Of a DNA stretch of 64,000 nucleotides, positions 8,381-17,119 are shown in pieces. The notes beneath the pieces are model-generated. The model made no database searches. It was given only the letters and a program-made list of their open reading frames with translations, and was not told the DNA's origin. How positions within the stretch are numbered: the stretch's first letter is position 1; every line of letters starts with the position of its first letter. The stretch covers positions 4,154,001-4,218,000 of the forward strand of contig NZ_CP059165.1 in assembly GCF_013466425.1 (NCBI RefSeq), read 5' to 3'. The position numbers and the translations under genes were made by a program. The DNA is from Mycobacterium vicinigordonae. GTDB lineage: Bacteria; Actinomycetota; Actinomycetes; Mycobacteriales; Mycobacteriaceae.

Positions 8381-11190
8381 GCGAGCACCGCGCACAACGG
8401 CCTTTCGTCCCCAGGGCTGTCCGTGCACTGGCGATACCGATCATCGTCTTCTGGGCGCTCATCGCCGTCACCACGAATACCTTTGTGCCTCAGGTCGAAC
8501 GGGTCGCCGAGGAACTCGCTGGGCCGATGGTTCCACACTACGCGCCGTCGCAACGAGCGATGCTGCGCATCGGCGAGAAGTTCCACGAGTCCACGTCGAC
8601 CAGCATGACCATGATCGTCCTGGAAGCCGACCGTCCGTTGGGCGACGCGGATCACCGCTATTACGACGACTTGATGCGCCGACTCAAGCAGGACACCAGC
8701 CATGTGCAGTATGTGATGGACCTGTGGGGCAAGCCGATCACCGCTGCGGGTGCCCAAAGCGTCGACGGCAAGGCGGCATACGTGTTGTTGCGCCTCGCTG
8801 GCGATATCGGGCAGATGCAGGCGAACCAATCGGTCGACGCAGTGAAACAGATTGTCGCGCACGACACTGCGCCACCCGGGCTCAAGGTCTATGTCAGCGG
8901 CGCGGCCCCACTGGCTTCGGACACGGTGACGATCGCGAACGCGAGCTTGAACAACATCACGATTGTGACGATCATCCTGATCGTCGTGATGCTGCTGCTG
9001 GTGTACCGCTCGGTGTCCATCCTGCTGGTTCCGTTGGCCGGCGTGCTGATCGAGATGTTGGTCGCCAAGGGCGTGGTCGCGACCCTGGGACATCTCGGTT
9101 TTATCGAACTCTCGTCGTTCGCGGTGAACATCGTCGTTGCGCTGACCTTGGGCGCGGGCACCGACTACGGGATCTTTCTGATGGGCCGTTATCACGAGGC
9201 ACGCCGGGCGGGTGAGGACCGAGAAGAGGCGTTTTACACCGCTTATCGAGGCGTCACGCCCATTATCATCGGCTCCGGGTTGACGATCGCCGGGGCATGT
9301 TTCTGCCTGAGTTTAGCCCGGCTCAACTACTTCCACACCATGGGCCCGGCGGTGGCCATCTCGATGGTGTTGACCATCGCGGCGGCGTTGACGCTCGGGC
9401 CCGCCGTGTTGACGGTCGGGAGTCTGTTCGGGCTGTTCGACCCGCGGCACAAAGCCCAGGCGCAGCTGTATCGGCGGATCGGGACCAGCGTGGTGCGGTG
9501 GCCGGTACCGATCCTGGTGGCAAGCACCGCCGTGGTCATGTTCGGGGCGGTCTTCGTGCCGACGTACCAGGTCAACTACGACGATCGGCAGTACCAACCG
9601 TCGGACGCCCCCGCTAATCGGGGTTTCGCGGCGGCGGATCGCCATTTCTCCAAAAGCAAGCTGTTCTCCGAGATGCTGATGGTCGAGACGGATCACGATA
9701 TGCGGAACTCGGCCGACTTCATATCGCTGGACCGAGTGGCCAAGAGCCTGATCCGGCTCCCCGGCGTCGCGATGGTGCAAAGCATAACCCGGCCGATGGG
9801 GCGTCCGCTCGAGCACGCGACGCTGCCCTACCTGTTTACCACTCAAGGCAGCGGCAACGGTCAACAACTTCCGTTCAATCGCCAGCAGAATGCGAATACC
9901 GATCAGCAGGCCCAGATTCAGGCGAACACCGTCGAGGTGTTGGACCGAACCATCGGTCTGTTGCAGAAGATGGCCGACGAGATGCACTCGACGGTTCTCA
10001 CCATGGAAGACATGAAGAAAGTCACCGAGCAGCTTGACCAGGAGCTGTCCAACCTCGATGACTTCTTCCGGCCCATCCGCGCCTATTTCTATTGGGAGCG
10101 GCATTGTTTCGACATTCCGGTGTGCTGGGCGTTCAGGTCGCTGTTCGATGCGCTCGACGGCATCGACAAGATGGCCGCCGATATCAAGGACGCCGTGGCC
10201 TCCCTGGAGGTCATCGACAAGCTACTGCCGCAAATGATTTCGCAAATGAAGATCATGCGCGACGACACTCAGGCGCTGCAGGCACTTTTGGTCAACAGCT
10301 ATGGTTCGGCTGATCTGCAGTCCATTCAGACCGATCAGACCTTCGACGATCTGATCAACGTCGGACTCGATTTCGACCGGGCACGTAGCGACGATTTCTT
10401 CTATATTCCCCGAGAAGGATTCGACAACGAGGACGTCAAAACCGGCATGGAGCTGATGATGTCACCGGACGGCAAGGCTGCCCGCTTCATCGTCACCCAC
10501 GAGGGCAACGCCATGGGCCCAGAAGGCGTACAGCATGTCGAACAGTTCGCCGGGGCCATCACCACTGTTTTGAAAGAGACTTCACTTGCCGGAGCGCGGG
10601 TCTATATCGGCGGCTCGGGATCCAACGATAAGGACATCAAGCAGTACGCTGCGTCCGATCTGCTGATCGCGGCCATCGCCGCCTTCGTACTGATCTTCCT
10701 CATCATGATGTTTCTGACTCGAAGTCTGGTGGCAGCCTTGGTGATTCCGGGCACGGTTGCATTCTCCTATGCCGGAGCGTTCGGACTCTCCGTGTTGGTC
10801 TGGCAGCACCTGATCGGGCTGCACCTGCACTGGCTGGTGTTGCCGCTGACCTTCATCATCCTGGTGGCGGTGGGTTCGGACTACAACCTATTGCTGATCG
10901 CCCGGGTCAAGGAAGAGGTGCACGCCGGCTTGAACACCGGTCTGATCCGCGCTCTGGGAAGTACCGGTGCGGTGGTGACCTCGGCGGGTCTGGTGTTCGC
11001 GTTCACCATGCTCGCGATGCTGAGCAGCGATCTGCGCAGCATCGGCCAGGTGGGCTCCACGGTGTGTATCGGCCTGCTGCTGGACACGCTGGTGGTGCGG
11101 TCGTTCGTGGTGCCGTGCCTGCTACGGATCATGGGGCCGTGGTTCTGGTGGCCTACCCTGGTGCGGTCTCGCCCGCTGCCGCAAGGGTAG
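8377..11190 (+). CDS. MmpL4/5-type RND transporter, probable siderophore exporter
   Basis: This 937-residue RND-superfamily transporter has the MmpL layout: TM1, periplasmic domain, TM2-6, a large periplasmic domain, TM7-12. The two proton-relay Asp-Tyr pairs are present, Asp263 in GAGTDYGIFL and Asp835 in VGSDYNLLLI. Between about 505 and 660 lies a long alpha-helical, Gln- and Met-rich stretch typical of MmpL4/MmpL5. At its tip are the two cysteines of HCFDIPVC, likely a disulfide. The ATG at 8377 overlaps the mmpS stop (ATGA); the frame is open further upstream but that part lies inside mmpS. MmpL4 and MmpL5 export mycobactins in M. tuberculosis from loci away from mbt; here the gene lies next to mbtA. 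It has no adjacent TetR or MarR regulator. Confidence 0.92.
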   Translation: MSEHRAQRPFVPRAVRALAIPIIVFWALIAVTTNTFVPQVERVAEELAGPMVPHYAPSQRAMLRIGEKFHESTSTSMTMIVLEADRPLGDADHRYYDDLMRRLKQDTSHVQYVMDLWGKPITAAGAQSVDGKAAYVLLRLAGDIGQMQANQSVDAVKQIVAHDTAPPGLKVYVSGAAPLASDTVTIANASLNNITIVTIILIVVMLLLVYRSVSILLVPLAGVLIEMLVAKGVVATLGHLGFIELSSFAVNIVVALTLGAGTDYGIFLMGRYHEARRAGEDREEAFYTAYRGVTPIIIGSGLTIAGACFCLSLARLNYFHTMGPAVAISMVLTIAAALTLGPAVLTVGSLFGLFDPRHKAQAQLYRRIGTSVVRWPVPILVASTAVVMFGAVFVPTYQVNYDDRQYQPSDAPANRGFAAADRHFSKSKLFSEMLMVETDHDMRNSADFISLDRVAKSLIRLPGVAMVQSITRPMGRPLEHATLPYLFTTQGSGNGQQLPFNRQQNANTDQQAQIQANTVEVLDRTIGLLQKMADEMHSTVLTMEDMKKVTEQLDQELSNLDDFFRPIRAYFYWERHCFDIPVCWAFRSLFDALDGIDKMAADIKDAVASLEVIDKLLPQMISQMKIMRDDTQALQALLVNSYGSADLQSIQTDQTFDDLINVGLDFDRARSDDFFYIPREGFDNEDVKTGMELMMSPDGKAARFIVTHEGNAMGPEGVQHVEQFAGAITTVLKETSLAGARVYIGGSGSNDKDIKQYAASDLLIAAIAAFVLIFLIMMFLTRSLVAALVIPGTVAFSYAGAFGLSVLVWQHLIGLHLHWLVLPLTFIILVAVGSDYNLLLIARVKEEVHAGLNTGLIRALGSTGAVVTSAGLVFAFTMLAMLSSDLRSIGQVGSTVCIGLLLDTLVVRSFVVPCLLRIMGPWFWWPTLVRSRPLPQG

Positions 11191-11238
11191 GAGCCGCCTT
11201 CGCCAGCGCTGTGAAGACCCGAAATTGTTGTCGCACTG

Positions 11239-11646
11239 CTACTTCAGGCTACTGATGAGAAAGACTGCACCGGGGACGCGGTAGCCGAGCCGATAGTAGA
11301 ATCCGGTCGATGTCAGCCAGGAATCTGTGATGATTCCGGCGGCCCCGAGTTTACGTCCACGGTCGACGAGTTCGCCGTGCAGAATTCTTCCCGCGCCGGT
11401 CCGCTGCCGCTCGGCGACGACGGCGATGTGGCTAAGGAAGACGTGAAATCCGTTGAAGAAAGACAATGCAGCACCGATCAAGTCACTGCCATCCAGGATC
11501 ACCAAGCACGTTTCAGGAGAGCGCTCAATCGATTGGCGGATTTTGACCCGCAGTCCCTCCGGCTTGCAAAGGCCGACGGCAACGAGCAATTCGGCGATTG
11601 GCTCAACATCCGAAGACACCGCTTGGCGGACACGCAATGGGGCCAT
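11239..11646 (-). CDS. GNAT-family N-acetyltransferase, substrate unknown
   Basis: This is a 135-residue single-domain GNAT. The acetyl-CoA pyrophosphate loop is RQRTGAGRIL (motif A, about residues 79-88), and the C-terminal TGFYYRLGYR segment is typical motif B. The ATG at 11646 is preferred over an upstream start at 11718 because the upstream 24 residues are Cys/Arg-rich and unlike GNATs. It is much shorter than MbtK, the mycobactin lysine acyltransferase (about 210 residues), and lacks that family's layout, so it should not be called MbtK. It lies alone on the minus strand between mmpL and lipK, both on the plus strand. Confidence 0.75.
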   Translation of the reverse strand: MAPLRVRQAVSSDVEPIAELLVAVGLCKPEGLRVKIRQSIERSPETCLVILDGSDLIGAALSFFNGFHVFLSHIAVVAERQRTGAGRILHGELVDRGRKLGAAGIITDSWLTSTGFYYRLGYRVPGAVFLISSLK

Positions 11647-11821
11647 GAACTCAGCCAGCGATCCGGTCGGCGCAGTACATCGCGCGGAACACCGGCACGT
11701 CGCCGGCCCTCGCCCCATGGCGAGGCTGCGCTGAGTCAGCTACACCGTAGACGTTAGCGGTCATGGCGCGGTGCACTGCAAACAAGTGCGACGCAGCCCC
11801 TGCCAAAGCTGCCATTGACTA

Positions 11822-12859
11822 ATGTCACCATTTGGTATTGACTCACTTCCTATGGACAACGATGTTCCAGCGCGCGGGTCATTGCGTTCACGCGGTGCAA
11901 TCGCGGTCAGCTCACTTGTGCTGCGGCCAATCGCCGGCGCGATCCGACCCGACCAGGCCTGGGGGGTATGGGCATCACGTCAGCTCATCGCCGCCGTGAT
12001 GGAAACCCTCGGCCCTTCGTTGGCCGGCACCCACGTGCGACACGTCGATTCGGTACTGCCGGACGGGCGGCGCGTGGTCGGCGAGTGGGTGTACGGACGT
12101 GACACACCCAGGACCCACACCGAGTCGCGCGGCGCGATCTACTACGTGCACGGCAGCGGCTACACGATGTGCTCGCCCCGCACCCACCGCCGGCTGACAT
12201 CCTGGTTGTCGTCACTGACGGGGCTTCCGGTGTTCTGTGTCGACTATCGCTTGGCACCGCGCCACCGCTTTCCCGCCGCCGCTGACGACGTGCGCGCCGG
12301 CTGGGACTGGCTGCCGCACGCCTCTGGACTACCACCGGAACGCATTGTGGTGGTTGCGGATTCGGCCGGCGGCCACCTTTCGGTAGACCTGCTGCTACAA
12401 CCCGACGTCGCCGAGGACTCGGCCGCCGCGATGGTGTTGTTCTCGCCGCTGATCGACCTGACGTTCGGGCTATGTGCCGCGCGTGAACTGCAACGCCCCG
12501 ATCCGGCGATCCGTGCGGCGGCCGCGGCCAAGCTGGTCGCCCTGTACCACGCCGGGGTGGACCCGACCCACAGTCGGTTGGCACTCAACGTGGCCGGCGG
12601 CCCTGCGCTGCCGCCGACACTAATCCAGGCGGGCGGAGCCGAAATGCTGCAAGACGATGCGCGCCAACTGGCAGACGATATCGATACCGCCGGCGGCAGT
12701 TGCGAACTGCAGATCTGGCCCGATCAGATGCACGTATTCCAGGCATTGCCGCGAATGTCGCCCGAAGCACCCAAAGCCATGGCACACGTCAAGCGATTCA
12801 TCTCGAGATCGTTGCGCGACGGAGCAGCCTCGACCGAACTCGTGCAGGAAGCGGGCTGA
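11822..12859 (+). CDS. lipK: LipK/MbtJ-type alpha/beta-hydrolase (hormone-sensitive lipase family)
   Basis: This 345-residue esterase has the family oxyanion motif HGSGY (HGGG-like), the nucleophile elbow VADSAGG, an acid in GGAEMLQDDAR, and the His in WPDQMHVFQ. It sits where M. tuberculosis has lipK (also called mbtJ, Rv2385, 306 residues), between mbtA and mbtI. A second in-frame ATG at 11852 could be the real start and would give a length nearer the family. The SDR gene begins 3 bp after its stop. The gene is therefore the first of a tightly packed five-gene unit with oxidative enzymes. This raises the question whether its job is in mycobactin metabolism or in ester hydrolysis within that pathway. 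Confidence 0.85.
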   Translation: MSPFGIDSLPMDNDVPARGSLRSRGAIAVSSLVLRPIAGAIRPDQAWGVWASRQLIAAVMETLGPSLAGTHVRHVDSVLPDGRRVVGEWVYGRDTPRTHTESRGAIYYVHGSGYTMCSPRTHRRLTSWLSSLTGLPVFCVDYRLAPRHRFPAAADDVRAGWDWLPHASGLPPERIVVVADSAGGHLSVDLLLQPDVAEDSAAAMVLFSPLIDLTFGLCAARELQRPDPAIRAAAAAKLVALYHAGVDPTHSRLALNVAGGPALPPTLIQAGGAEMLQDDARQLADDIDTAGGSCELQIWPDQMHVFQALPRMSPEAPKAMAHVKRFISRSLRDGAASTELVQEAG

Positions 12860-12862
12860 ACG

Positions 12863-13720
12863 ATGTTGGGACCATTGGACAGATTGCTGAACAAGTCGAC
12901 GACCAGCCGCGACTCGCTTGCGGTGGTCACCGGCGCGGGTAGCGGCATCGGCGCCGCCTTTGCCGTCGAACTCGGCCGTCGCGGCGGCACGGTGGTGTGC
13001 AGCGACATCAATGAGGCCGCTGCCCAGCAGACTGCCGAGACAATCAAGGACCTGGGCGCCAAGGCGATGGCCGTGCGCTGCGACGTGTCCGAGTACGACG
13101 AAGTCGCCGACCTTGCCGGACAGGCGCAGGCCTGGTTCGGCGCGCCGCCTACCCTGGTGATCAACAATGCCGGCGTCGGCGCCGGTGGTGCGCCTATCGG
13201 CGAAGTGCCGCTTGAGGATTGGAAGTGGACGCTGGGCATCAACCTGTGGGGCCCGATCCACGGCTGCCAGGTGTTCACCCCGATCCTGCGCGACGCCGTC
13301 CCGTCGCACGCGCCACGCGGGATCATCAACGTCGCCTCGGCGGCCGCGTTTGGCGCGGCTCCCGGGATGGCCGCCTACAACGTCAGCAAGGCCGGCGTGC
13401 TGTCGCTTTCCGAGACGCTAGCAGCCGAATTATCCGGTACTGCAGTCAGAGTCACCGTGCTTTGCCCGACCTTCGTCAAAACTAATATCGTCGAGGCCGG
13501 GCGCATCAGCGAGGAGTCCAGCGACCTGGCCAACAGGCTGATGCGCTGGACGGGCTTCTCGGCGCAGAAGGTCGCCCGGGTCTGCCTGGATGCCCACGAC
13601 CGCGGCGACCTGTACTGCATGCCGCAGCTCGACGCCAAGATCGGCTGGAGCATCAAACGTCTTGCCCCCGGCGCATATACGCGTGGTGTTGGCCTGGTAA
13701 TGCGAGTGACGGGTAACTGA
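12863..13720 (+). CDS. Short-chain dehydrogenase/reductase
   Basis: This 285-residue classical SDR has the nucleotide loop VVTGAGSGIG (about 15-24), the NNAGV motif, the catalytic Ser in NVASAAAFG, and the YNVSK Tyr-Lys pair. The acidic residue after the second strand (CSDINE) favours NAD over NADP. Only 3 bp separate it from the esterase upstream and 25 bp from the ferritin-like gene downstream. In this context it could interconvert a secondary alcohol and the ketone consumed by the monooxygenase two genes on. Similar SDRs occur in the mymA (Rv3083-Rv3089) operon of M. tuberculosis beside a flavin monooxygenase and a lipase. Confidence 0.88.
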   Translation: MLGPLDRLLNKSTTSRDSLAVVTGAGSGIGAAFAVELGRRGGTVVCSDINEAAAQQTAETIKDLGAKAMAVRCDVSEYDEVADLAGQAQAWFGAPPTLVINNAGVGAGGAPIGEVPLEDWKWTLGINLWGPIHGCQVFTPILRDAVPSHAPRGIINVASAAAFGAAPGMAAYNVSKAGVLSLSETLAAELSGTAVRVTVLCPTFVKTNIVEAGRISEESSDLANRLMRWTGFSAQKVARVCLDAHDRGDLYCMPQLDAKIGWSIKRLAPGAYTRGVGLVMRVTGN

Positions 13721-13745
13721 AAACCATCTGCGGAAAGAGGATCTG

Positions 13746-14666
13746 ATGGCTATCGATATGGAGTCCATGCTCGCCAAGATCAAAGATCGGCAGTGGGCGT
13801 TAGCAGACATCGACTGGGACGCACCGGGCGCCGAGACTATCCGGCCCGAATTCCGGCCCAAGCTCAAGGCGTTCATGGCCGACCTGTGCTGGATCGAGAA
13901 TATCGGTGCCCGCGGGTTTGCCGCGCTGGCCAAGAAGGCGCCGGACCCGACGATCGCCGAGATCTATCGGTACTTCCATGCCGAGGAACAGCGCCACGCC
14001 AACGCTGAGCTGGCGCTGATGAAGCGTTGGGGCATGCTCGAAGACGGCGAGGTGCCCAAGCCCAACGTCAACATCCGGTTGGCCATCGAGTGGCTGGACA
14101 CCTACTCCGACGACATGCCTTTGTCCGTGCTGGGCACCGTGATCCCGATGCTGGAGGTGGCGCTGGACGGCGCGCTGCTCAAATTCTTGCTGGACACCGT
14201 CGAGGACCCGGTATGCCACCAGGTGTTCGAGAAGATTAATAACGACGAATCCCGGCACATCGCGGTCGATTTCGCTGTGCTGGAGATGATCGGCAACGCC
14301 ACCACGCGCCGGCTGGCCATCGAATTCGTCGGCCGCTTCGCCTCCCCCGGGCTGATCCTGGGGATGCTCATGTACGTCCCGCTGCTCAACCGGATCCGCA
14401 ACGAGATGGCCGGCATGGGCATGGAACCCGAGCGACTGTTCAACGCGGTCAAGCGGTTCAGGCAACTCGGCGAGCGCGGAGAGAACACCCCACGGGTGCC
14501 CACCTACAAGCTGCTCAAGCGTCATGCGGGTTGGGTGGTCAACCCGCGGCACCCCTACCAACTGCTGGCCAATTCCATGGTGTGGCTGTCGGATTTCTAT
14601 CCCAAGCCGCTGCTACGGCCGATGCCTAGTTGGTCGCGGGAGCTGACCCACGAGCCGGCGGCCTGA
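13746..14666 (+). CDS. Ferritin-like diiron protein (predicted metal-dependent hydrolase family)
   Basis: This 306-residue helical protein carries two ExxH-type diiron motifs, HAEEQRHA near residue 80 and NNDESRHIA near residue 165, as expected of the ferritin-like PF10118-type family. Members are annotated as predicted metal-dependent hydrolases; the sequence suggests a carboxylate-bridged diiron site, which in relatives supports oxygen activation. It has a purine-rich ribosome-binding site (gaaagaggatctg) before the ATG, and its stop is 2 bp from the monooxygenase start. A role as hydroxylase in the same pathway is inference. It is soluble by sequence, with one hydrophobic stretch (about 200-215). 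Confidence 0.75.
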   Translation: MAIDMESMLAKIKDRQWALADIDWDAPGAETIRPEFRPKLKAFMADLCWIENIGARGFAALAKKAPDPTIAEIYRYFHAEEQRHANAELALMKRWGMLEDGEVPKPNVNIRLAIEWLDTYSDDMPLSVLGTVIPMLEVALDGALLKFLLDTVEDPVCHQVFEKINNDESRHIAVDFAVLEMIGNATTRRLAIEFVGRFASPGLILGMLMYVPLLNRIRNEMAGMGMEPERLFNAVKRFRQLGERGENTPRVPTYKLLKRHAGWVVNPRHPYQLLANSMVWLSDFYPKPLLRPMPSWSRELTHEPAA

Positions 14667-14668
14667 AC

Positions 14669-16174
14669 ATGGTGACTGGACGCATCTATCAGACGCTGAT
14701 CATCGGGGCTGGTTTCACTGGTCTGGGTGCAGCGATCAGGCTGGCTGAGGCCGGCGTCGACGACGTCGTCATCCTGGAACGGTCCGATCGGGTGGGCGGA
14801 ACGTGGCGCGACACCAGGTATCCAGGAGCCAGCTGTGACGTGCCTTCGCTGCTGTACTCGTACTCGTTCGTCAAGAACCCGACCTGGTCGCGAACCTACT
14901 CCCCCGCCCCGGAGATCTACCGGCACATCGAGGAGATGGCCACCAAATTCGGCATCCGGGACAAGATTCGGTTCGGCCACGAGGTCAGCGGACTGACGTT
15001 CGACGAGGAGACCGGCGTTTGGACCGCGAAGACGAAGAATCGCAAGCGCTTTGCGGCCCGTACCGTCGTGCTGGCCTCAGGCCCGCTGTCGGATGCCAGC
15101 TTTCCCGAAATCCGCGGACTGGACAGCTTCGAAGGCCACAAGATCCACAGTGCCCGTTGGGATTCCGACTACGACTTCACCGGCAAGCGGGTCGCGGTCA
15201 TCGGCACCGGCGCCAGCGCGATCCAGATCGTCCCCGAACTGGTCAAGCAGGCCGGGTTTGTCAAGGTGTTCCAGCGCACGCCGGGCTGGGTGCTGCCGCG
15301 CCTGGACTTCGCCACGCCTCCGGCGGTGCAGGCACTATTCGCTAAACTTCCTGCTACTCAACAACTTGCGCGTCAAGCGCTGTTCTGGGGACACGAAGCC
15401 ACCGCCACCGCGATGGTGTGGAACACCCCGCTGACCTCGCTGGTGGCCCGGCTCGGTCAGGCGCATATCCGCGCCGCGGTCAAAGACCCGTGGCTGCGCC
15501 GTCAGCTGACACCGGACTTCGCCCCCGGCTGCAAGCGCATGCTGGTCTCCAGCGACTACTACCCGGCTCTGCAAAAGGACAACTGCAAACTGATCGACTG
15601 GCCGATCGCGACCCTGAGTCCGGTCGGGATCCGCACCAGCGATGGCGTCGAACACCATCTGGACTGCATCGTCTTCGCCACCGGCTACGACGTGCACCTG
15701 ACCGGGCCACCGTTCCCGGTCACCGGGCTGGGCGGGCGATCGCTGGCCGAGGAATGGTCCGGCGGCGCACAGGCCTACAAGAGCATCAACGCGCACGGCT
15801 ACCCGAACCTGTTCTTCATGACCGGCCCCAACTCCGGACCGGGACACAACTCGCTGCTGGTCTACATTGAAGGTCAGCTCGATTACGCGGTGCGGGGCAT
15901 CACCACCATCCTGAACGACGACCTGCGTTATCTCGATGTGCGAGAAGACGTTCAGCGCCGGCACAACCAGCACATCCAGCGTCGGCTCACCAAGACGACG
16001 TGGATGTCGGGTTGCAAGAGTTGGTATCTGACCAAGGACGGGTTCAACGGGTCGATGTACCCCGGGACCGCCACGCAGTATCTTCGCCAGATGCACAACT
16101 TCCGATACGAGCACTACGACGCGATTGCCAATAAGGCCCACGACGTCCGGGACCGCGTCAGCGCACCGGCGTGA
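14669..16174 (+). CDS. Baeyer-Villiger-type flavin monooxygenase
   Basis: This 501-residue class B flavoprotein monooxygenase has an N-terminal FAD loop (IIGAGFTGLGAA, about 10-21), the GGTWRDTRYPGASCD signature, the Baeyer-Villiger fingerprint FEGHKIHSARW (around 155), and the NADPH loop VIGTGASAIQ (around 178). Such enzymes insert oxygen next to a ketone to give an ester or lactone using NADPH and O2. ATG at 14669 was chosen; an earlier in-frame start at 14630 lies inside the preceding gene. The stop overlaps the GTG of the MerR gene. The protein resembles the mycobacterial MymA/EthA group, so ketone or thioamide-like substrates are possible. Confidence 0.9.
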   Translation: MVTGRIYQTLIIGAGFTGLGAAIRLAEAGVDDVVILERSDRVGGTWRDTRYPGASCDVPSLLYSYSFVKNPTWSRTYSPAPEIYRHIEEMATKFGIRDKIRFGHEVSGLTFDEETGVWTAKTKNRKRFAARTVVLASGPLSDASFPEIRGLDSFEGHKIHSARWDSDYDFTGKRVAVIGTGASAIQIVPELVKQAGFVKVFQRTPGWVLPRLDFATPPAVQALFAKLPATQQLARQALFWGHEATATAMVWNTPLTSLVARLGQAHIRAAVKDPWLRRQLTPDFAPGCKRMLVSSDYYPALQKDNCKLIDWPIATLSPVGIRTSDGVEHHLDCIVFATGYDVHLTGPPFPVTGLGGRSLAEEWSGGAQAYKSINAHGYPNLFFMTGPNSGPGHNSLLVYIEGQLDYAVRGITTILNDDLRYLDVREDVQRRHNQHIQRRLTKTTWMSGCKSWYLTKDGFNGSMYPGTATQYLRQMHNFRYEHYDAIANKAHDVRDRVSAPA

Positions 16175-17106
16175 CCGAACGCAGCGGCGGGGCAGCCGAT
16201 CGACCGCCCCGCCCCGAGCCCGGCACCATCGCCAGCGTGCTGTACAACGTGCGCCGCACGCCCAAACGGGTGCGGCGCCAGTCCCGTGACTTCGTCGAGG
16301 CCGCCGTTGCTCAGCTGTTCGACGCTGCGGTCCGCAATCCCCACGGCTCCGCGGAATCCGGAGAATACCGGATCGAGGAGCTGGCCCGGCTGGCCGGCAC
16401 CACCACCCGCAACATCCGGGTGTATCGCGACCGCGGTCTGTTGCCGCCGCCGCTGCGCGTCGGCCGTATCGCGTTGTTCAACGACACCCACCTGACCCGG
16501 CTACGTTTGGTCACCTCGATGCTGGACCGCGGCTACACCATTGCCCATGTTCGGGAGATGGTCAGCGCGTGGGAGGAAGGCAAGAACCTCGGTGACGTGC
16601 TGGGCCTCGAGTCGGCCATCGTGGGGAGCTGGACGACCGAGAAACCGCAGACCATGCCGCTAGCCGAGGCGCGCGAACTCGTCGACGATCCAAGCGCTTT
16701 CGACCGCATGGTCGGGCTGCAGTTGATCCGTGTCGAGGGCGATCGGGCCACGCTCACCCGGCCGAAACTCATCGAGGCCTTCAACGAGGTCCGCGGCTAC
16801 GGAATCAGCGCGCACCGACTCATCGACCTGCACGAGCAGATCGTGCCGAAGATCGACGAGATCAGCGACATGCTGGTGCAAGCCGGCTTCGAACACGTCG
16901 CCGACCGGATCAAGCCGGGTGAGGCGCTGCCCGCCGACGCCGAGGTCGCCGAACTCATCACCATGCTGGTGCGGTTCCGCACCCAGGCGGTCGCCACCGT
17001 CACCGCGACGCTGGCGTCGTCCATCGAAACGAACATCGAGTCCCTGGTCAGCAGACTGCTGGCGGAATACCTGGAGAAGTCGGCCCCCGCGGAGACCGGC
17101 ACCTGA
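16171..17106 (+). CDS. MerR-family transcriptional regulator
   Basis: This 311-residue regulator has an unusual N-terminal extension of about 64 residues before the MerR winged helix (YRIEELARLAGTTTRNIRVYRDRGLLPPP, about 66-94). The second half of the DNA-binding domain follows (NDTHLTRLRLVTSMLDRGYTIAHVREM), then a long effector region without obvious metal-binding cysteines, which argues for an organic ligand. It overlaps the monooxygenase gene (GTGA), so it is the last gene of the lipK unit and is probably its own regulator. It is convergent with the desaturase gene, 13 bp away. Confidence 0.85.
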   Translation: MTERSGGAADRPPRPEPGTIASVLYNVRRTPKRVRRQSRDFVEAAVAQLFDAAVRNPHGSAESGEYRIEELARLAGTTTRNIRVYRDRGLLPPPLRVGRIALFNDTHLTRLRLVTSMLDRGYTIAHVREMVSAWEEGKNLGDVLGLESAIVGSWTTEKPQTMPLAEARELVDDPSAFDRMVGLQLIRVEGDRATLTRPKLIEAFNEVRGYGISAHRLIDLHEQIVPKIDEISDMLVQAGFEHVADRIKPGEALPADAEVAELITMLVRFRTQAVATVTATLASSIETNIESLVSRLLAEYLEKSAPAETGT

Positions 17107-17119
17107 GCGCGCCCGGAGC

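Noticed and set aside
11239..11646. GNAT as MbtK, the mycobactin lysine acyltransferase
   Set aside because: It is too short (135 against about 210 residues) and lacks MbtK-like segments; the location near mbt genes alone is not enough.
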